A DNA stretch of 64,000 nt from Clostridia bacterium (GTDB taxonomy: Bacteria; Bacillota; Clostridia; Christensenellales; Aristaeellaceae): contig JAFUFB010000001.1 in the NCBI GenBank assembly GCA_017470145.1, positions 1 to 64,000 of the forward strand, given 5' to 3'. Positions 8,307-16,312 of this stretch are shown here, piece after piece. The translations under genes were made by a program, and so were the position numbers. The notes beneath the pieces were generated by a model. The model saw only the letters and a list, made by a program, of their open reading frames with translations, did no database searches and was not told the DNA's origin. Positions within the stretch are counted from its first letter, which is position 1, and every line of letters starts with the position of its first letter.

Positions 8307-9431
8307 ATGCTGATTGTCAACGCTGTTGTTTTTGACGGCAGAGAATTCCAAAAAGGCCTGCATCTCCGCCTGGAGGGCGGTGTGATCGTGGAAACCGGAG
8401 AATTCCTGTCTCCCGGGGAGGGAGAGGAAGTTCTGGACCTGGGTGGGGATTTCCTGGTACCGGGTTTTGTGGATGTCCATATTCATGCCTTCCGGGGGCA
8501 TGATACCATGGATGGGGAGGAAGCGGTCCGCGCCATGAGCCGGGACCTGGCGGAACTGGGTGTCGCCGCCTTCTGTCCAACCACCATGAGCGCTTCCCCG
8601 GAGGAGACAAAGAATGCCCTGCGGGGGATTCGGCAGATCATGAAACGTCCGGAGGAGAACGGCGCCCGTATCCTCGGAGCGCATATGGAAGCCCCCTTCC
8701 TGCGGGAGGAACGAGCCGGTGCCCAGCGGAAGGAGTTTTTCCGGGATCCATCGTGGGAGGATTTCCTCTGGATGACGGACGGCCATCCGGAAATTGTCAG
8801 CCTGATCACCCTGGCTCCGGAGCGGGCAGGCAGCGAGGGCTTCATCCGGAAAGCCGCGGCCGCGGGGATCCATGTTTCCATCGGCCATACTTCGGCGGAT
8901 GCGGAGACGGTGCACGCCGCTGCGGACTGGGGCGCCGACCACGTGACCCATACCTTCAACGCCCAGACGCCGGTGCATCATCGGAAGCCGGGCGTACCCG
9001 GCGCCGCTATGACAGACGACAGGCTGTACTGTGAAATGATCTGCGACGGGGTGCATCTGCACCGGGACATCGTCCGCCTCATCGCCCGCTGCAAAGGCCC
9101 GGAACGGGCGGTGGCCATCACCGACGCCATGGAGGCGGCTGGCATGCCGGACGGCGAATACGCCCTCGGCGGCCAGAAGGTAATCGTGCAGGCCAGTCAG
9201 GCCAGGCTGGCGGACGGCACCCTGGCAGGATCCGTACTGACTATGCCGAAAGCCCTGGAAAATCTGATTCATATATTCGGTATCGCGCCGGAGGCCGCCT
9301 GCGCCATGTGCACCGCCGCCCCCGCGGCGTCCGTCCACGAAACAGCCGCCGGGCGGATAATTCCCGGAGCGCCGGGCATTCTGACCCGCTGGACCCGCGA
9401 ATGGAAGCACGCCGGCGTGATCCGGGTATAA
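8307..9431 (+). CDS. nagA: N-acetylglucosamine-6-phosphate deacetylase
   Basis: A 374-residue amidohydrolase that removes acetate from N-acetylglucosamine-6-phosphate. The metal site is VDVHIHAFRGHDTMDG, metal/substrate residues follow in LGAHMEAPFL, HVSIGHTSADAE and VTHTFNAQTP, and the catalytic Asp lies in AITDAMEAAG. It starts 16 bases after the YhcH-like gene with GAGGGGAAGAAAAG upstream and ends the rightward operon before a terminator. The deaminase NagB, the next enzyme, is not in the window. Confidence 0.92.
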   Translation: MLIVNAVVFDGREFQKGLHLRLEGGVIVETGEFLSPGEGEEVLDLGGDFLVPGFVDVHIHAFRGHDTMDGEEAVRAMSRDLAELGVAAFCPTTMSASPEETKNALRGIRQIMKRPEENGARILGAHMEAPFLREERAGAQRKEFFRDPSWEDFLWMTDGHPEIVSLITLAPERAGSEGFIRKAAAAGIHVSIGHTSADAETVHAAADWGADHVTHTFNAQTPVHHRKPGVPGAAMTDDRLYCEMICDGVHLHRDIVRLIARCKGPERAVAITDAMEAAGMPDGEYALGGQKVIVQASQARLADGTLAGSVLTMPKALENLIHIFGIAPEAACAMCTAAPAASVHETAAGRIIPGAPGILTRWTREWKHAGVIRV

Positions 9432-9490
9432 TCCGGCTGCAACAGACAGTCATGAAAAAACGCTTCGGAAGCAGCGGCCAGACCATTGAT

Positions 9491-9519
9491 AAACCTCTGG
9501 AAACAGGGGTTTGTTTTTT
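9491..9519 (+). terminator. Terminator of the rightward nan operon
   Basis: AAACCTCTG pairs with CAGGGGTTT around a 4-base loop, followed by GTTTTTT. It lies 60 bases past the nagA stop. Confidence 0.8.
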
Positions 9520-9549
9520 ACCAGGGCCTGTTTCTTAAATTATCCTGAT

Positions 9550-9950
9550 ATGAATATTTGCTCAGTAGCTGGATTTGATGAATCTGTTTTACAATTGTGT
9601 ATTTATAAAGCCGGGAACGTTATTACTGTACACCAAATAGGTGATGAAATGGGAGATATGGGAATGGATCTTCGAAAAGGAGAAGTAAAACCTATTTCAT
9701 CATTCTTTTGTGTTTCTGAAGATTCTGTTTGTCAGTTTTTGAGTATAGAGGATGTTATTGATGCAGAGGAATATTTGTTCAGCGAACTGATTGGTACATG
9801 AAGCATTAAAGGACGAAATTGAGCAGCAGTCCGGGTGGCTGAGACCACTGTATACAATAAGGCTGCAAGCGGAAGGAAGAATCTCTTGAAGAATCATGGG
9901 AAATAGATGATCCCGCAATGCCTGATTGGCTTAAACGGTATGTAAGATAA
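9550..9950 (+). pseudogene. Frameshifted AT-rich gene remnant, function unknown
   Basis: Three consecutive stretches in different frames read like one protein. Frame 1 runs from 9550 (MNICSVAGFDESVLQ...) to TGA at 9801. A second frame continues with EALKDEIEQQSGWLRPLYTI. A third finishes as ESLEESWEIDDPAMPDWL and stops at 9948-9950. Two frameshifts near 9798 and 9880 explain the break. Codon use is AT-rich compared with every neighbour. There is no convincing ribosome binding site, and the 5' part abuts the nagA terminator, so the gene is probably also truncated. Family not recognised. Confidence 0.6.
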
Positions 9951-9999
9951 AATATGTGACAATTATGATGGCAAAAATGTTTCAAAAATGAACATAGTA

Positions 10000-10030
10000 A
10001 AACCCTTGAAGCGGTGAACTTCAAGGGTTT
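10000..10030 (-). terminator. 12-bp perfect hairpin downstream of the tRNA-Val region
   Basis: AAACCCTTGAAG and CTTCAAGGGTTT are perfect inverted repeats around 7 bases. On the minus strand the hairpin is followed by TTAC, so the T-tract is short. It immediately follows the duplicated tRNA 3' end and probably ends the leftward tRNA transcript. Confidence 0.5.
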
Positions 10031-10034
10031 CTTG

Positions 10035-10217
10035 GTGGTGACAGTTGGACTCGAACCAACGGTCTCACTTCGCTTCGCTCGTTCGGTCAAGTTCGCAATC
10101 GGCGTCCTGCTTCGCTGCCGCTCGCATGACTTGTTGCTCACTACGCTTCCGCCTCGCTTCATCCGCCACCGGCGGCGCTTCGGCTCCGCGCCCAATCGAT
10201 GTGTTCACATCTCAGAT
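10035..10217 (-). pseudogene. Split second tRNA-Val copy with a GC-rich insert
   Basis: Positions 10035-10061 repeat, without mismatch, the 27 bases at 10291-10317: the T arm and 3' acceptor of tRNA-Val. Near 10193-10207 the minus strand reads ACATCGATTGGG, close to the functional gene's ACATCGATGGGG anticodon region. Between these lie about 130 bp of GC-rich, CTTCGCT-like repetitive sequence. The 5' acceptor and D arm of a normal tRNA are not recognisable. It looks like a tRNA copy broken by an insertion or by recombination. The upstream half assignment is weak. Confidence 0.45.
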
Positions 10218-10250
10218 GATCATTGATTCGGAATCAGATTGTGACTGATA

Positions 10251-10289
10251 CAGAAATCAGGACCACCGCAAGGGTGATCCTGATTTCTG
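10251..10289. other. Long hairpin just past tRNA-Val
   Basis: CAGAAATCAGGA and TCCTGATTTCTG form a 12-bp perfect stem, extended inside by CACC/GGGTG. It lies 2 bases after the tRNA-Val 3' end on the minus strand. There is no T-tract, so it may be a processing or stability element more than a terminator. Confidence 0.5.
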
Positions 10290-10291
10290 TG

Positions 10292-10364
10292 TGGTGACAG
10301 TTGGACTCGAACCAACGACCCCATCGATGTGAACGATGTGCTCTACCGACTGAGCCATGCCACC
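10292..10364 (-). tRNA. tRNA-Val(CAC)
   Basis: A 73-base cloverleaf. Acceptor GGTGGCA pairs with TGTCACC (one G-U), the D arm is GCTC/GAGC, the anticodon stem CATCG/CGATG surrounds loop TTCACAT, giving anticodon CAC, and the T arm is GTTGG/CCAAC. CCA is not encoded. Confidence 0.9.
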
Positions 10365-10380
10365 ACAATTTCGTACCTTC

Positions 10381-10440
10381 GGCCTACCAGTCCAGTTGGA
10401 CATTTGGAACAGTTCGTCCTACCAACTGAGCCATGCGACC
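10381..10440 (-). pseudogene. tRNA-like remnant ahead of tRNA-Val
   Basis: On the minus strand the sequence opens like a tRNA: GGTCGCA acceptor, TG, then GCTCAGTTGGTA as in a D arm. It then degenerates. The expected GAGC is GGAC, no anticodon stem forms, and only GTCCAACTGG resembles a T arm. It lies between the promoter at 10462-10490 and tRNA-Val, so it would be transcribed first. Confidence 0.4.
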
Positions 10441-10461
10441 TCGTCCTTTCGAACAGAGGTT

Positions 10462-10490
10462 AGTTTAGCACATTCTCCCGGGCTCGTCAA
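10462..10490 (-). promoter_or_regulatory. Promoter for the tRNA-Val unit
   Basis: TTGACG (10490-10485) and TAAACT (10467-10462) with a 17-base spacer on the minus strand, about 100 bases before tRNA-Val. Confidence 0.5.
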
Positions 10491-10543
10491 GGGGGTTGTT
10501 CAAATTTTCTACGGCATTTTCCGCGGAAAACGGGCTGGGGCGA

Positions 10544-10572
10544 TTTACTTTTCCCCTATGATCGGATATAAT
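10544..10572 (+). promoter_or_regulatory. Putative promoter of the GH2 gene
   Basis: A perfect TATAAT (10567-10572) lies 17 bases from a weak TTTACT (10544-10549), about 85 bases before the GH2 start. Confidence 0.45.
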
Positions 10573-10657
10573 TCAAAGCGTTGAAAGGCAAGAAAAGAGG
10601 CGGGCTTTGTTCCCGCACAAATGGATCACACAATCACTTCAAAGGAGAGAGAACGGA

Positions 10658-13162
10658 ATGCGCAGCATGAAACTGAATCGGGATTGGCTTTTCGGCAACG
10701 GAATCTTGGACCATGGCAAGCGGATGCGGGGGGATTACGGCGACCGGACGGTGAACCTGCCCCATGATTACATGATCGAGTCGGATGTGTTCCCCGAAGC
10801 GGTTTCCGGGGCGGCCAGCGGATATTACAACGCCGGAGTGGCGCACTACATGAAAGAGATCAACCTGCCAGCCGAATGGGCGGAGGATCAGATTCTGCTG
10901 CGCTTCGACGGGGCCATGATGAACGCCACGGTGGAGATCAACGGCAACAAGGCCGCCCTGCAGCACTATGGATACGCACCCTTCGAGGTGGATATTACCC
11001 ATCTGGTCTATCCTGGGCAAAAGAACAGCATCCTCATCACCCTCAACCCCAGCATGCAGCCCAACTCCCGTTGGTATTCTGGAGCGGGGCTGTTCCGGGG
11101 CGTGGAGCTGCTGCACACCCCAAAGCTGCGCATCGCCTGCGGCGGGCTGCGGGGGTCCACGAAAAAGATCGAGTATACTGCGGACGGCGCGCCGGAAACG
11201 GCCTATCTGCAGGTTTCCGCCGAGATCAGAAACGAAACGGCGGAGAACAAGCTGGCAGAGGTCTGCTTTGAACTGGTGCGGGAGGATAACGGAGAAACGG
11301 TCCGGGCCAGCAAAACCCTGACGCAGATTCCTCCCCTCGCCTCCGGCACGGCCTATATGACCCTGACGGTAGACGCGCCCCGGCTGTGGAGCGCGGAGGA
11401 GCCGAATCTGTACTACCTGCGGGCCACGGCAGTGGATCGGGGGACCTACAAAACCCATATGGTTCCCGCGGATCATCCTACCACCGACACGGAGCAGGCG
11501 CTCTTCGGTATCCGGACGGTGGAGGCGGATGTAAAGCACGGGCTGCGGATCAATGGCAAAACCGTAAAGCTCAAGGGCGGCTGCCTGCACCATGACAATG
11601 GTGTCATCGGCATCGTCAGCCTTTACGACGCGGAGACCCGGAAGCTGCAGAAAATGAAGGCGCTGGGATACAACGCCATCCGCACCACCCACAATCCCCC
11701 CTCCTCCGCGCTGATAGAGGCCTGTGACCGGCTGGGCGTGTACGTATTCGACGAAATTTTTGACGCCTGGGGTATGGGGAAGCAGCCCGGGGATTACAAC
11801 CAGTATTTCGAAACGGATTGGGAGAAGGATCTGACCGCCTTCGTCAAGCGGGATCGGTGCCATCCCAGCGTCATCATCTGGTCCACCGGCAACGAGATTA
11901 CCGAGCGGGCCGGCCTGGGGGACGGCTATCTATGGGCCACCAAGCTGGCGGAAGCCTTCCATCGTCTGGACGGTAGCCGACCGGTTTCCAACGCCATCTG
12001 CTCCTTCTGGAACGGATTGGATGATCAGCTGATGGCAGAACAGATGAAAAAATTCCAGGAGTCCTTCTCTGGCTCGCTGCAGAACGCGGACATCAGCGAA
12101 AAAAAGGATCTGCTGTGGGAGGAATACACCGAAGGCTTCGCCAACGGGCTGGATATCGTGGGATACAATTATATGGAGAATAAATATCCCACGGATCACG
12201 AGATGTTCCCGGAGCGGGTGATCCTGGGCAGCGAAAACTATCCCAAAGAGATCGGGATCCACTGGCCCACCATCGAAAAGACCCCCTGGATCATCGGGGA
12301 TTTCACCTGGACCGCCTGGGACTACATCGGCGAGGCAGGCCTGGGGCAAGCCAACTTCTATGAGCCCGGCGATCCCCGCATCGGCAACCCCTGGGGCGCC
12401 GGCAACGCCTATCCCTGGCGGACGGCCAACGACGCGGATTTCGACATCACTGGGTTCATCCGTCCTCAGGGAATCTATCGCCGCATCGTCTGGGGCAGCC
12501 AGGAAACGGGGCTGTTCTCCTACGACCCCGCGGTGTTTGACAAGGTGGAAAACCTGTCCAACTGGGGCTTCCCCGGCATCTGGCGCAGATGGAATTGGGC
12601 AGGACAGGAAGGCCGCCAGGTCAACATCGCGGTGTTCAGCAGCGCGGAGGAAGTGGAGCTGCTGCTGAATGGCCAGAGCCTGGGCCGCAAGAAGGCCGGC
12701 GAGGCATTGGTGCAGGGTCTGCCCCTGAGCTTCCAGTTCAGTATTGCTTATCAGCCCGGCACCCTGGAGGCCATCAGCTATGTTGGCGGAAAAGAAATCT
12801 CCCGGGATCAGTTGATTACCTCTGGGAAGCCCGTCGTCCTCCGCCTGACGGCGGAGCAGGCCGAGCTGCGCGCGGACGGCGAAGCGCTGGGATATGTATA
12901 CGCAGAGCTGGTGGATGAAGCAGGCCACGTGGTTCCGGACGCGGATGTAGCGCTGACGGCGGAGGTTTCCGGCGCGGCAGCGCTGCAGGGCTTCGGCAGC
13001 GGAAATCCCATTACGGAGGAGAATTACACCCGGGGCCGGTTTACCAGCTATCTGGGCCGGGCGCTGGCGGTGCTGCGGGCCGGAGAGGAGGCGGGCGAAG
13101 CCAAGCTGACGGTGTCGGCGGAAGGGTTTGCGCCCGCGGAGATCGTACTTCCGGTGAAGTAA
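10658..13162 (+). CDS. Glycoside hydrolase family 2 (beta-galactosidase-like)
   Basis: An 834-residue exo-glycosidase without a signal peptide. Order: sugar-binding jelly roll (about 1-190, with SMQPNSRWYSGAGLFR), Ig-like domain, then a TIM barrel (about 290-620). The acid/base is Glu413 in WSTGNEI and the nucleophile Glu526 in LGSENY. Two C-terminal beta domains follow, the last an Ig-like domain ending in a Gly-rich turn and VLRAGEEAGEAKLTV. The start is ATG at 10658 with AAGGAG 11 bases upstream. An upstream in-frame ATG has no site. GH2 covers beta-galactosidases, glucuronidases and mannosidases; galactosidase is the best guess. Confidence 0.85.
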   Translation: MRSMKLNRDWLFGNGILDHGKRMRGDYGDRTVNLPHDYMIESDVFPEAVSGAASGYYNAGVAHYMKEINLPAEWAEDQILLRFDGAMMNATVEINGNKAALQHYGYAPFEVDITHLVYPGQKNSILITLNPSMQPNSRWYSGAGLFRGVELLHTPKLRIACGGLRGSTKKIEYTADGAPETAYLQVSAEIRNETAENKLAEVCFELVREDNGETVRASKTLTQIPPLASGTAYMTLTVDAPRLWSAEEPNLYYLRATAVDRGTYKTHMVPADHPTTDTEQALFGIRTVEADVKHGLRINGKTVKLKGGCLHHDNGVIGIVSLYDAETRKLQKMKALGYNAIRTTHNPPSSALIEACDRLGVYVFDEIFDAWGMGKQPGDYNQYFETDWEKDLTAFVKRDRCHPSVIIWSTGNEITERAGLGDGYLWATKLAEAFHRLDGSRPVSNAICSFWNGLDDQLMAEQMKKFQESFSGSLQNADISEKKDLLWEEYTEGFANGLDIVGYNYMENKYPTDHEMFPERVILGSENYPKEIGIHWPTIEKTPWIIGDFTWTAWDYIGEAGLGQANFYEPGDPRIGNPWGAGNAYPWRTANDADFDITGFIRPQGIYRRIVWGSQETGLFSYDPAVFDKVENLSNWGFPGIWRRWNWAGQEGRQVNIAVFSSAEEVELLLNGQSLGRKKAGEALVQGLPLSFQFSIAYQPGTLEAISYVGGKEISRDQLITSGKPVVLRLTAEQAELRADGEALGYVYAELVDEAGHVVPDADVALTAEVSGAAALQGFGSGNPITEENYTRGRFTSYLGRALAVLRAGEEAGEAKLTVSAEGFAPAEIVLPVK

Positions 13163-13169
13163 ATAATTC

Positions 13170-13233
13170 GCCCTCCCCCTTGCGGGGGAGGGCATTGGGG
13201 TTTTTCTTCTCCCCTTCGGGGAGAAGATTTTTT
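13170..13233. terminator. Paired hairpins between convergent GH2 and kinase genes
   Basis: GCCCTCCCCC/GGGGGAGGGC (13170-13193) is followed by TTGGGGTTTTT. CTTCTCCCC/GGGGAGAAG (13206-13226) is followed by ATTTTTT. The first would end GH2 transcription. The region is usable from both sides because A-runs flank the stems on the plus strand. Confidence 0.7.
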
Positions 13234-13261
13234 ACTTTATTTCAGGGGGAGGGCATTTTAC

Positions 13262-16200
13262 TCAGGGTTTGATCAGGCTCTCCAGGGCTTTGAACAGCGC
13301 TTCGGGCTCCACGGGCTTGCTCAGATGAGCATTCAACCCGGCCTGCATGCTGCGCTGCACATCCTCGTCAAAGGCGTTGGCCGTCAGGGCAATGATGGGG
13401 ATGTTTGCGGAATCCGCGTGGCCCATGGCCCGGATGCGGCGGGTAGCTTCCAGCCCGTCCATCTCCGGCATGCGCATATCCATCAGGATGGCGTCAAAAT
13501 ATCCCGGGGCGTTCCGCTCGAACATCTCCACGGCGATGCGGCCATTCTCCGCCAGCTCCACCTCGATTTCCCGCATGGAGAGCACCATCATCATGATTTC
13601 CGCGTTGACGGGCACATCCTCGGCCAGCAGCACCCGCCGGCCCTTCAGATCCGCAGTTTCTCGAATCAGGCGGGAATTCTTCTTCTGGAAGGCTTCCCGG
13701 AATTCATCCAGCACGGAGCCGGCGAACAGGGGCTTGGCCACGAAGGTATCTACTCCGGCAGCCTTAGCTTCGTCGGCGATCTCATCCCAGCTGAAGGAGG
13801 TCAGGATAATGACAGGAATTTCATCGCCCACGGCGACGCGAATCTGCCGGGTGGTTTCCACCCCGTCCATCTCCGGCATCCGCCAGTCCACCAGAATCAG
13901 GTTATAGGGCTCCCTGCGAGCATGCCGCAGGCGAACCATCTCCAGCCCCTCGGCTCCCGAGAGGGCTTTTTCGCAATTGACGCCCACCTGACCCAGCACC
14001 AGCTGGGCATGCTCGCAGGCGATGGGGTCATCGTCGATGACCAGCACGCACAGATCATGAGGATGGATGGCTTCCATGGCCTCATCCCCATCGCTCTGGC
14101 GGTCAGATTCCAGCAGGGTCACTGTGACGGTGAAGGTGGTGCCCTTGCCCTTCTCGCTTTCCACCTCGATTTGCCCGTTCATCAATTCCACAATGCTCTT
14201 GGTGATGGGCATGCCCAGGCCCGTGCTGCCATATTTACTGGTACTGGAGGAATCCTCCTGGCTGAAGGGGTCAAACAGCTTGGGCAAATATTCCGGGCTC
14301 ATGCCGATACCGGTGTCTGCAATGACCAGGCGCAGGGTGGCCCGGCCGTCGAAGCGGGCGGTTTCCTCCAGGGTAAAGGATACCCGGCCCCCGGCAGGGG
14401 TAAATTTGACGGCGTTGCCCAGGATGTTGATCATCACCTGGCGCAGCTTCATGTCGTCGCCGATGTAATAATCCGCCACATGTCCCTTGACCCGGCAATC
14501 GTAATCCAGCCCCTTGTCCCGACACTGGCCGCTGATGATGGTGTTCACCTGAGCCAGGGCTTTGGCGAAGGAAAATTCCTCGCTCTTGATGACCATCCGA
14601 CCGGACTCGATTCGGCTCATATCCAGGATATCATTGATGATGCCCAGCAGATGATGGGCGGAGGCCCCGATTTTCTCCAGATGCTCCCGGGCCGTGGAGG
14701 AAAGGGTGGGATCGTTCAGGGCGATATTATCCAGGCCGATGATGGCGTTCATGGGGGTGCGAATCTCATGGCTCATGTTAGACAGGAAGATGGTCTTGGC
14801 CCGGTTAGCGTCCTCCGCCGCCTCCAGGGCTTCCTGCAGGGCTGCCTGTTGAGCCAGGGCCTGGCGCATCTCCTCGTCGATGACGGTGAGCCCCAGGCCG
14901 ATGGCATGGACCCGGTGATCCGTGCGATTCTCAATATGCCGAACGCCGGCCACCCGGATCATTTCATAATACTCCATGCCCTGGCGCTGAGCCAGATAGC
15001 GATAAACCAGGATGGGTTTTTCCGCCAGGCCGGCGCGGATGCGGTCCGGATCAATGAACTTCAGGAAGCCTTCCCGATAGCTCTCGGCCACGGAGTGCTC
15101 CGCGTACCATTTGAAGCGCTCATAATAGGGAAAGTGGATTCCCTCCCGGGTCTGCTCCGTGTCAGTGGGATCCGCCCGATAGCACACCCCGTCGTCCGTG
15201 TCCAGGTCCACATGATACACCGTGCGGTAATCCGAGGCCATGGCGGTGATCATGTTATTCAGCTCCAGGCGCTTCTTTTCCTGGGCCAACAACTCCTCCT
15301 GCAAGGCCAGCTTCTCCTCCAGCTCCTGCTGCTTGGCGTGGGCCTCTGCCTCCGCCATCTTGATGCGGGAAATCTCCGTCACATCGACGCACATGCCCAG
15401 CAGGCACAGCCGGCCATTGGTGTCTGTGAATTTGATCTTGGTGGTCTGCAGATTACGGATCACCTGACCCGTGGCGTCCGGCACATCCTCGAAGAAGACA
15501 TAGGCCTTGTCCATGGAGATGGTCCGGGTGTCGTCCGCCACGAAATGATCCGCCGTTTCCTTGTCGAACAGATCATGATCCGTGCAGCCGATGACCTCCT
15601 CCGGCGTCTTCTTGCCAGCATATTCCGCGAAGGCCTGATTGCAGGCCTGATATTTCCGAGTCTTGATATCCTTGGAGAAGCTCATGGCGGGCATGTTAGT
15701 CAGCAGGGAGGATACCGACCCCATCAGGTCCGCCAGCTTGGCGGCGTTCTGCACCTCCGACATCAGCCGACGGTTCTCCTCCTCCGTCTTTTTCGCCTGC
15801 TCCAGAGCCTTCTGGGTGGCCCGGTCCTGCAGAATGACGTCGTCCACATCCTTGAAGCCCATCATGACGCCGATTTTTCCCTCCGGCAGGGTCACCTTGC
15901 CCAGGTCGATGCGATAATACCGAGGGCCCGTGGCCAGGGTGCGGACAAAATGGACGGAATACTGATCCCGGGTTTCGAATTGCCGCAGCATATAAGGTAA
16001 GGAGATCCTTTCCTGCATCCAATCCCGGTCTTCCTCCGCCACCATGGTATTGACATACTGGGTTTTCGTGTCCGTGTATTTCGCGTGGCTCAGGGCGTTC
16101 TGGATGGCCTCCGCATGGACGGCTTCCATGTCCGAATGGAACAGGGTGCAGCTTTCGGTCTCCACATCGGTAATCAGCCAGACGGTGTTATAGGTGTTGG

Positions 16201-16297
16201 TCAAGGTGGCGATGACTGCGTCCCGCAGGGCGATGTCCATCTTCTGCGCCTCGATGATCTCCAGGGCGCTTTCCTGAGGAGCTTCCTTCCGCGTCAT
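13262..16297 (-). CDS. Soluble hybrid histidine kinase with two receiver domains
   Basis: A 1011-residue signalling protein with no membrane segment or signal peptide. N-terminal PAS-like sensor domains cover about 20-165, 200-310 and 340-470, separated by coiled coils. The HisKA site is His510 in SNMSHEIRTPMN. The HATPase domain has MINILGNAVKFTPAGG, DTGIGMSPEY and GSTGLGMPI. Two receivers follow with Asp804 (VDWRMPEMDG) and Asp940 (MDMRMPEMDG). There is no Hpt domain and no DNA-binding output, so phosphate may pass to another protein or the receivers may act allosterically. It follows the GH31 gene by 15 bases, suggesting one operon. Confidence 0.9.
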   Translation of the reverse strand: MTRKEAPQESALEIIEAQKMDIALRDAVIATLTNTYNTVWLITDVETESCTLFHSDMEAVHAEAIQNALSHAKYTDTKTQYVNTMVAEEDRDWMQERISLPYMLRQFETRDQYSVHFVRTLATGPRYYRIDLGKVTLPEGKIGVMMGFKDVDDVILQDRATQKALEQAKKTEEENRRLMSEVQNAAKLADLMGSVSSLLTNMPAMSFSKDIKTRKYQACNQAFAEYAGKKTPEEVIGCTDHDLFDKETADHFVADDTRTISMDKAYVFFEDVPDATGQVIRNLQTTKIKFTDTNGRLCLLGMCVDVTEISRIKMAEAEAHAKQQELEEKLALQEELLAQEKKRLELNNMITAMASDYRTVYHVDLDTDDGVCYRADPTDTEQTREGIHFPYYERFKWYAEHSVAESYREGFLKFIDPDRIRAGLAEKPILVYRYLAQRQGMEYYEMIRVAGVRHIENRTDHRVHAIGLGLTVIDEEMRQALAQQAALQEALEAAEDANRAKTIFLSNMSHEIRTPMNAIIGLDNIALNDPTLSSTAREHLEKIGASAHHLLGIINDILDMSRIESGRMVIKSEEFSFAKALAQVNTIISGQCRDKGLDYDCRVKGHVADYYIGDDMKLRQVMINILGNAVKFTPAGGRVSFTLEETARFDGRATLRLVIADTGIGMSPEYLPKLFDPFSQEDSSSTSKYGSTGLGMPITKSIVELMNGQIEVESEKGKGTTFTVTVTLLESDRQSDGDEAMEAIHPHDLCVLVIDDDPIACEHAQLVLGQVGVNCEKALSGAEGLEMVRLRHARREPYNLILVDWRMPEMDGVETTRQIRVAVGDEIPVIILTSFSWDEIADEAKAAGVDTFVAKPLFAGSVLDEFREAFQKKNSRLIRETADLKGRRVLLAEDVPVNAEIMMMVLSMREIEVELAENGRIAVEMFERNAPGYFDAILMDMRMPEMDGLEATRRIRAMGHADSANIPIIALTANAFDEDVQRSMQAGLNAHLSKPVEPEALFKALESLIKP

Positions 16298-16312
16298 AAG
16301 TATGCCTCCCTG

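Noticed and set aside
10062..10248. Short plus-strand frames translating the GC-rich insert
   Set aside because: They read through tRNA sequence and repeats, with no ribosome binding site. Such frames are common spurious calls beside tRNAs.
13325..16000. 891-codon plus-strand frame opposite the hybrid kinase
   Set aside because: A shadow caused by GC-biased codons. The minus strand shows ordered HisKA, HATPase and receiver motifs.
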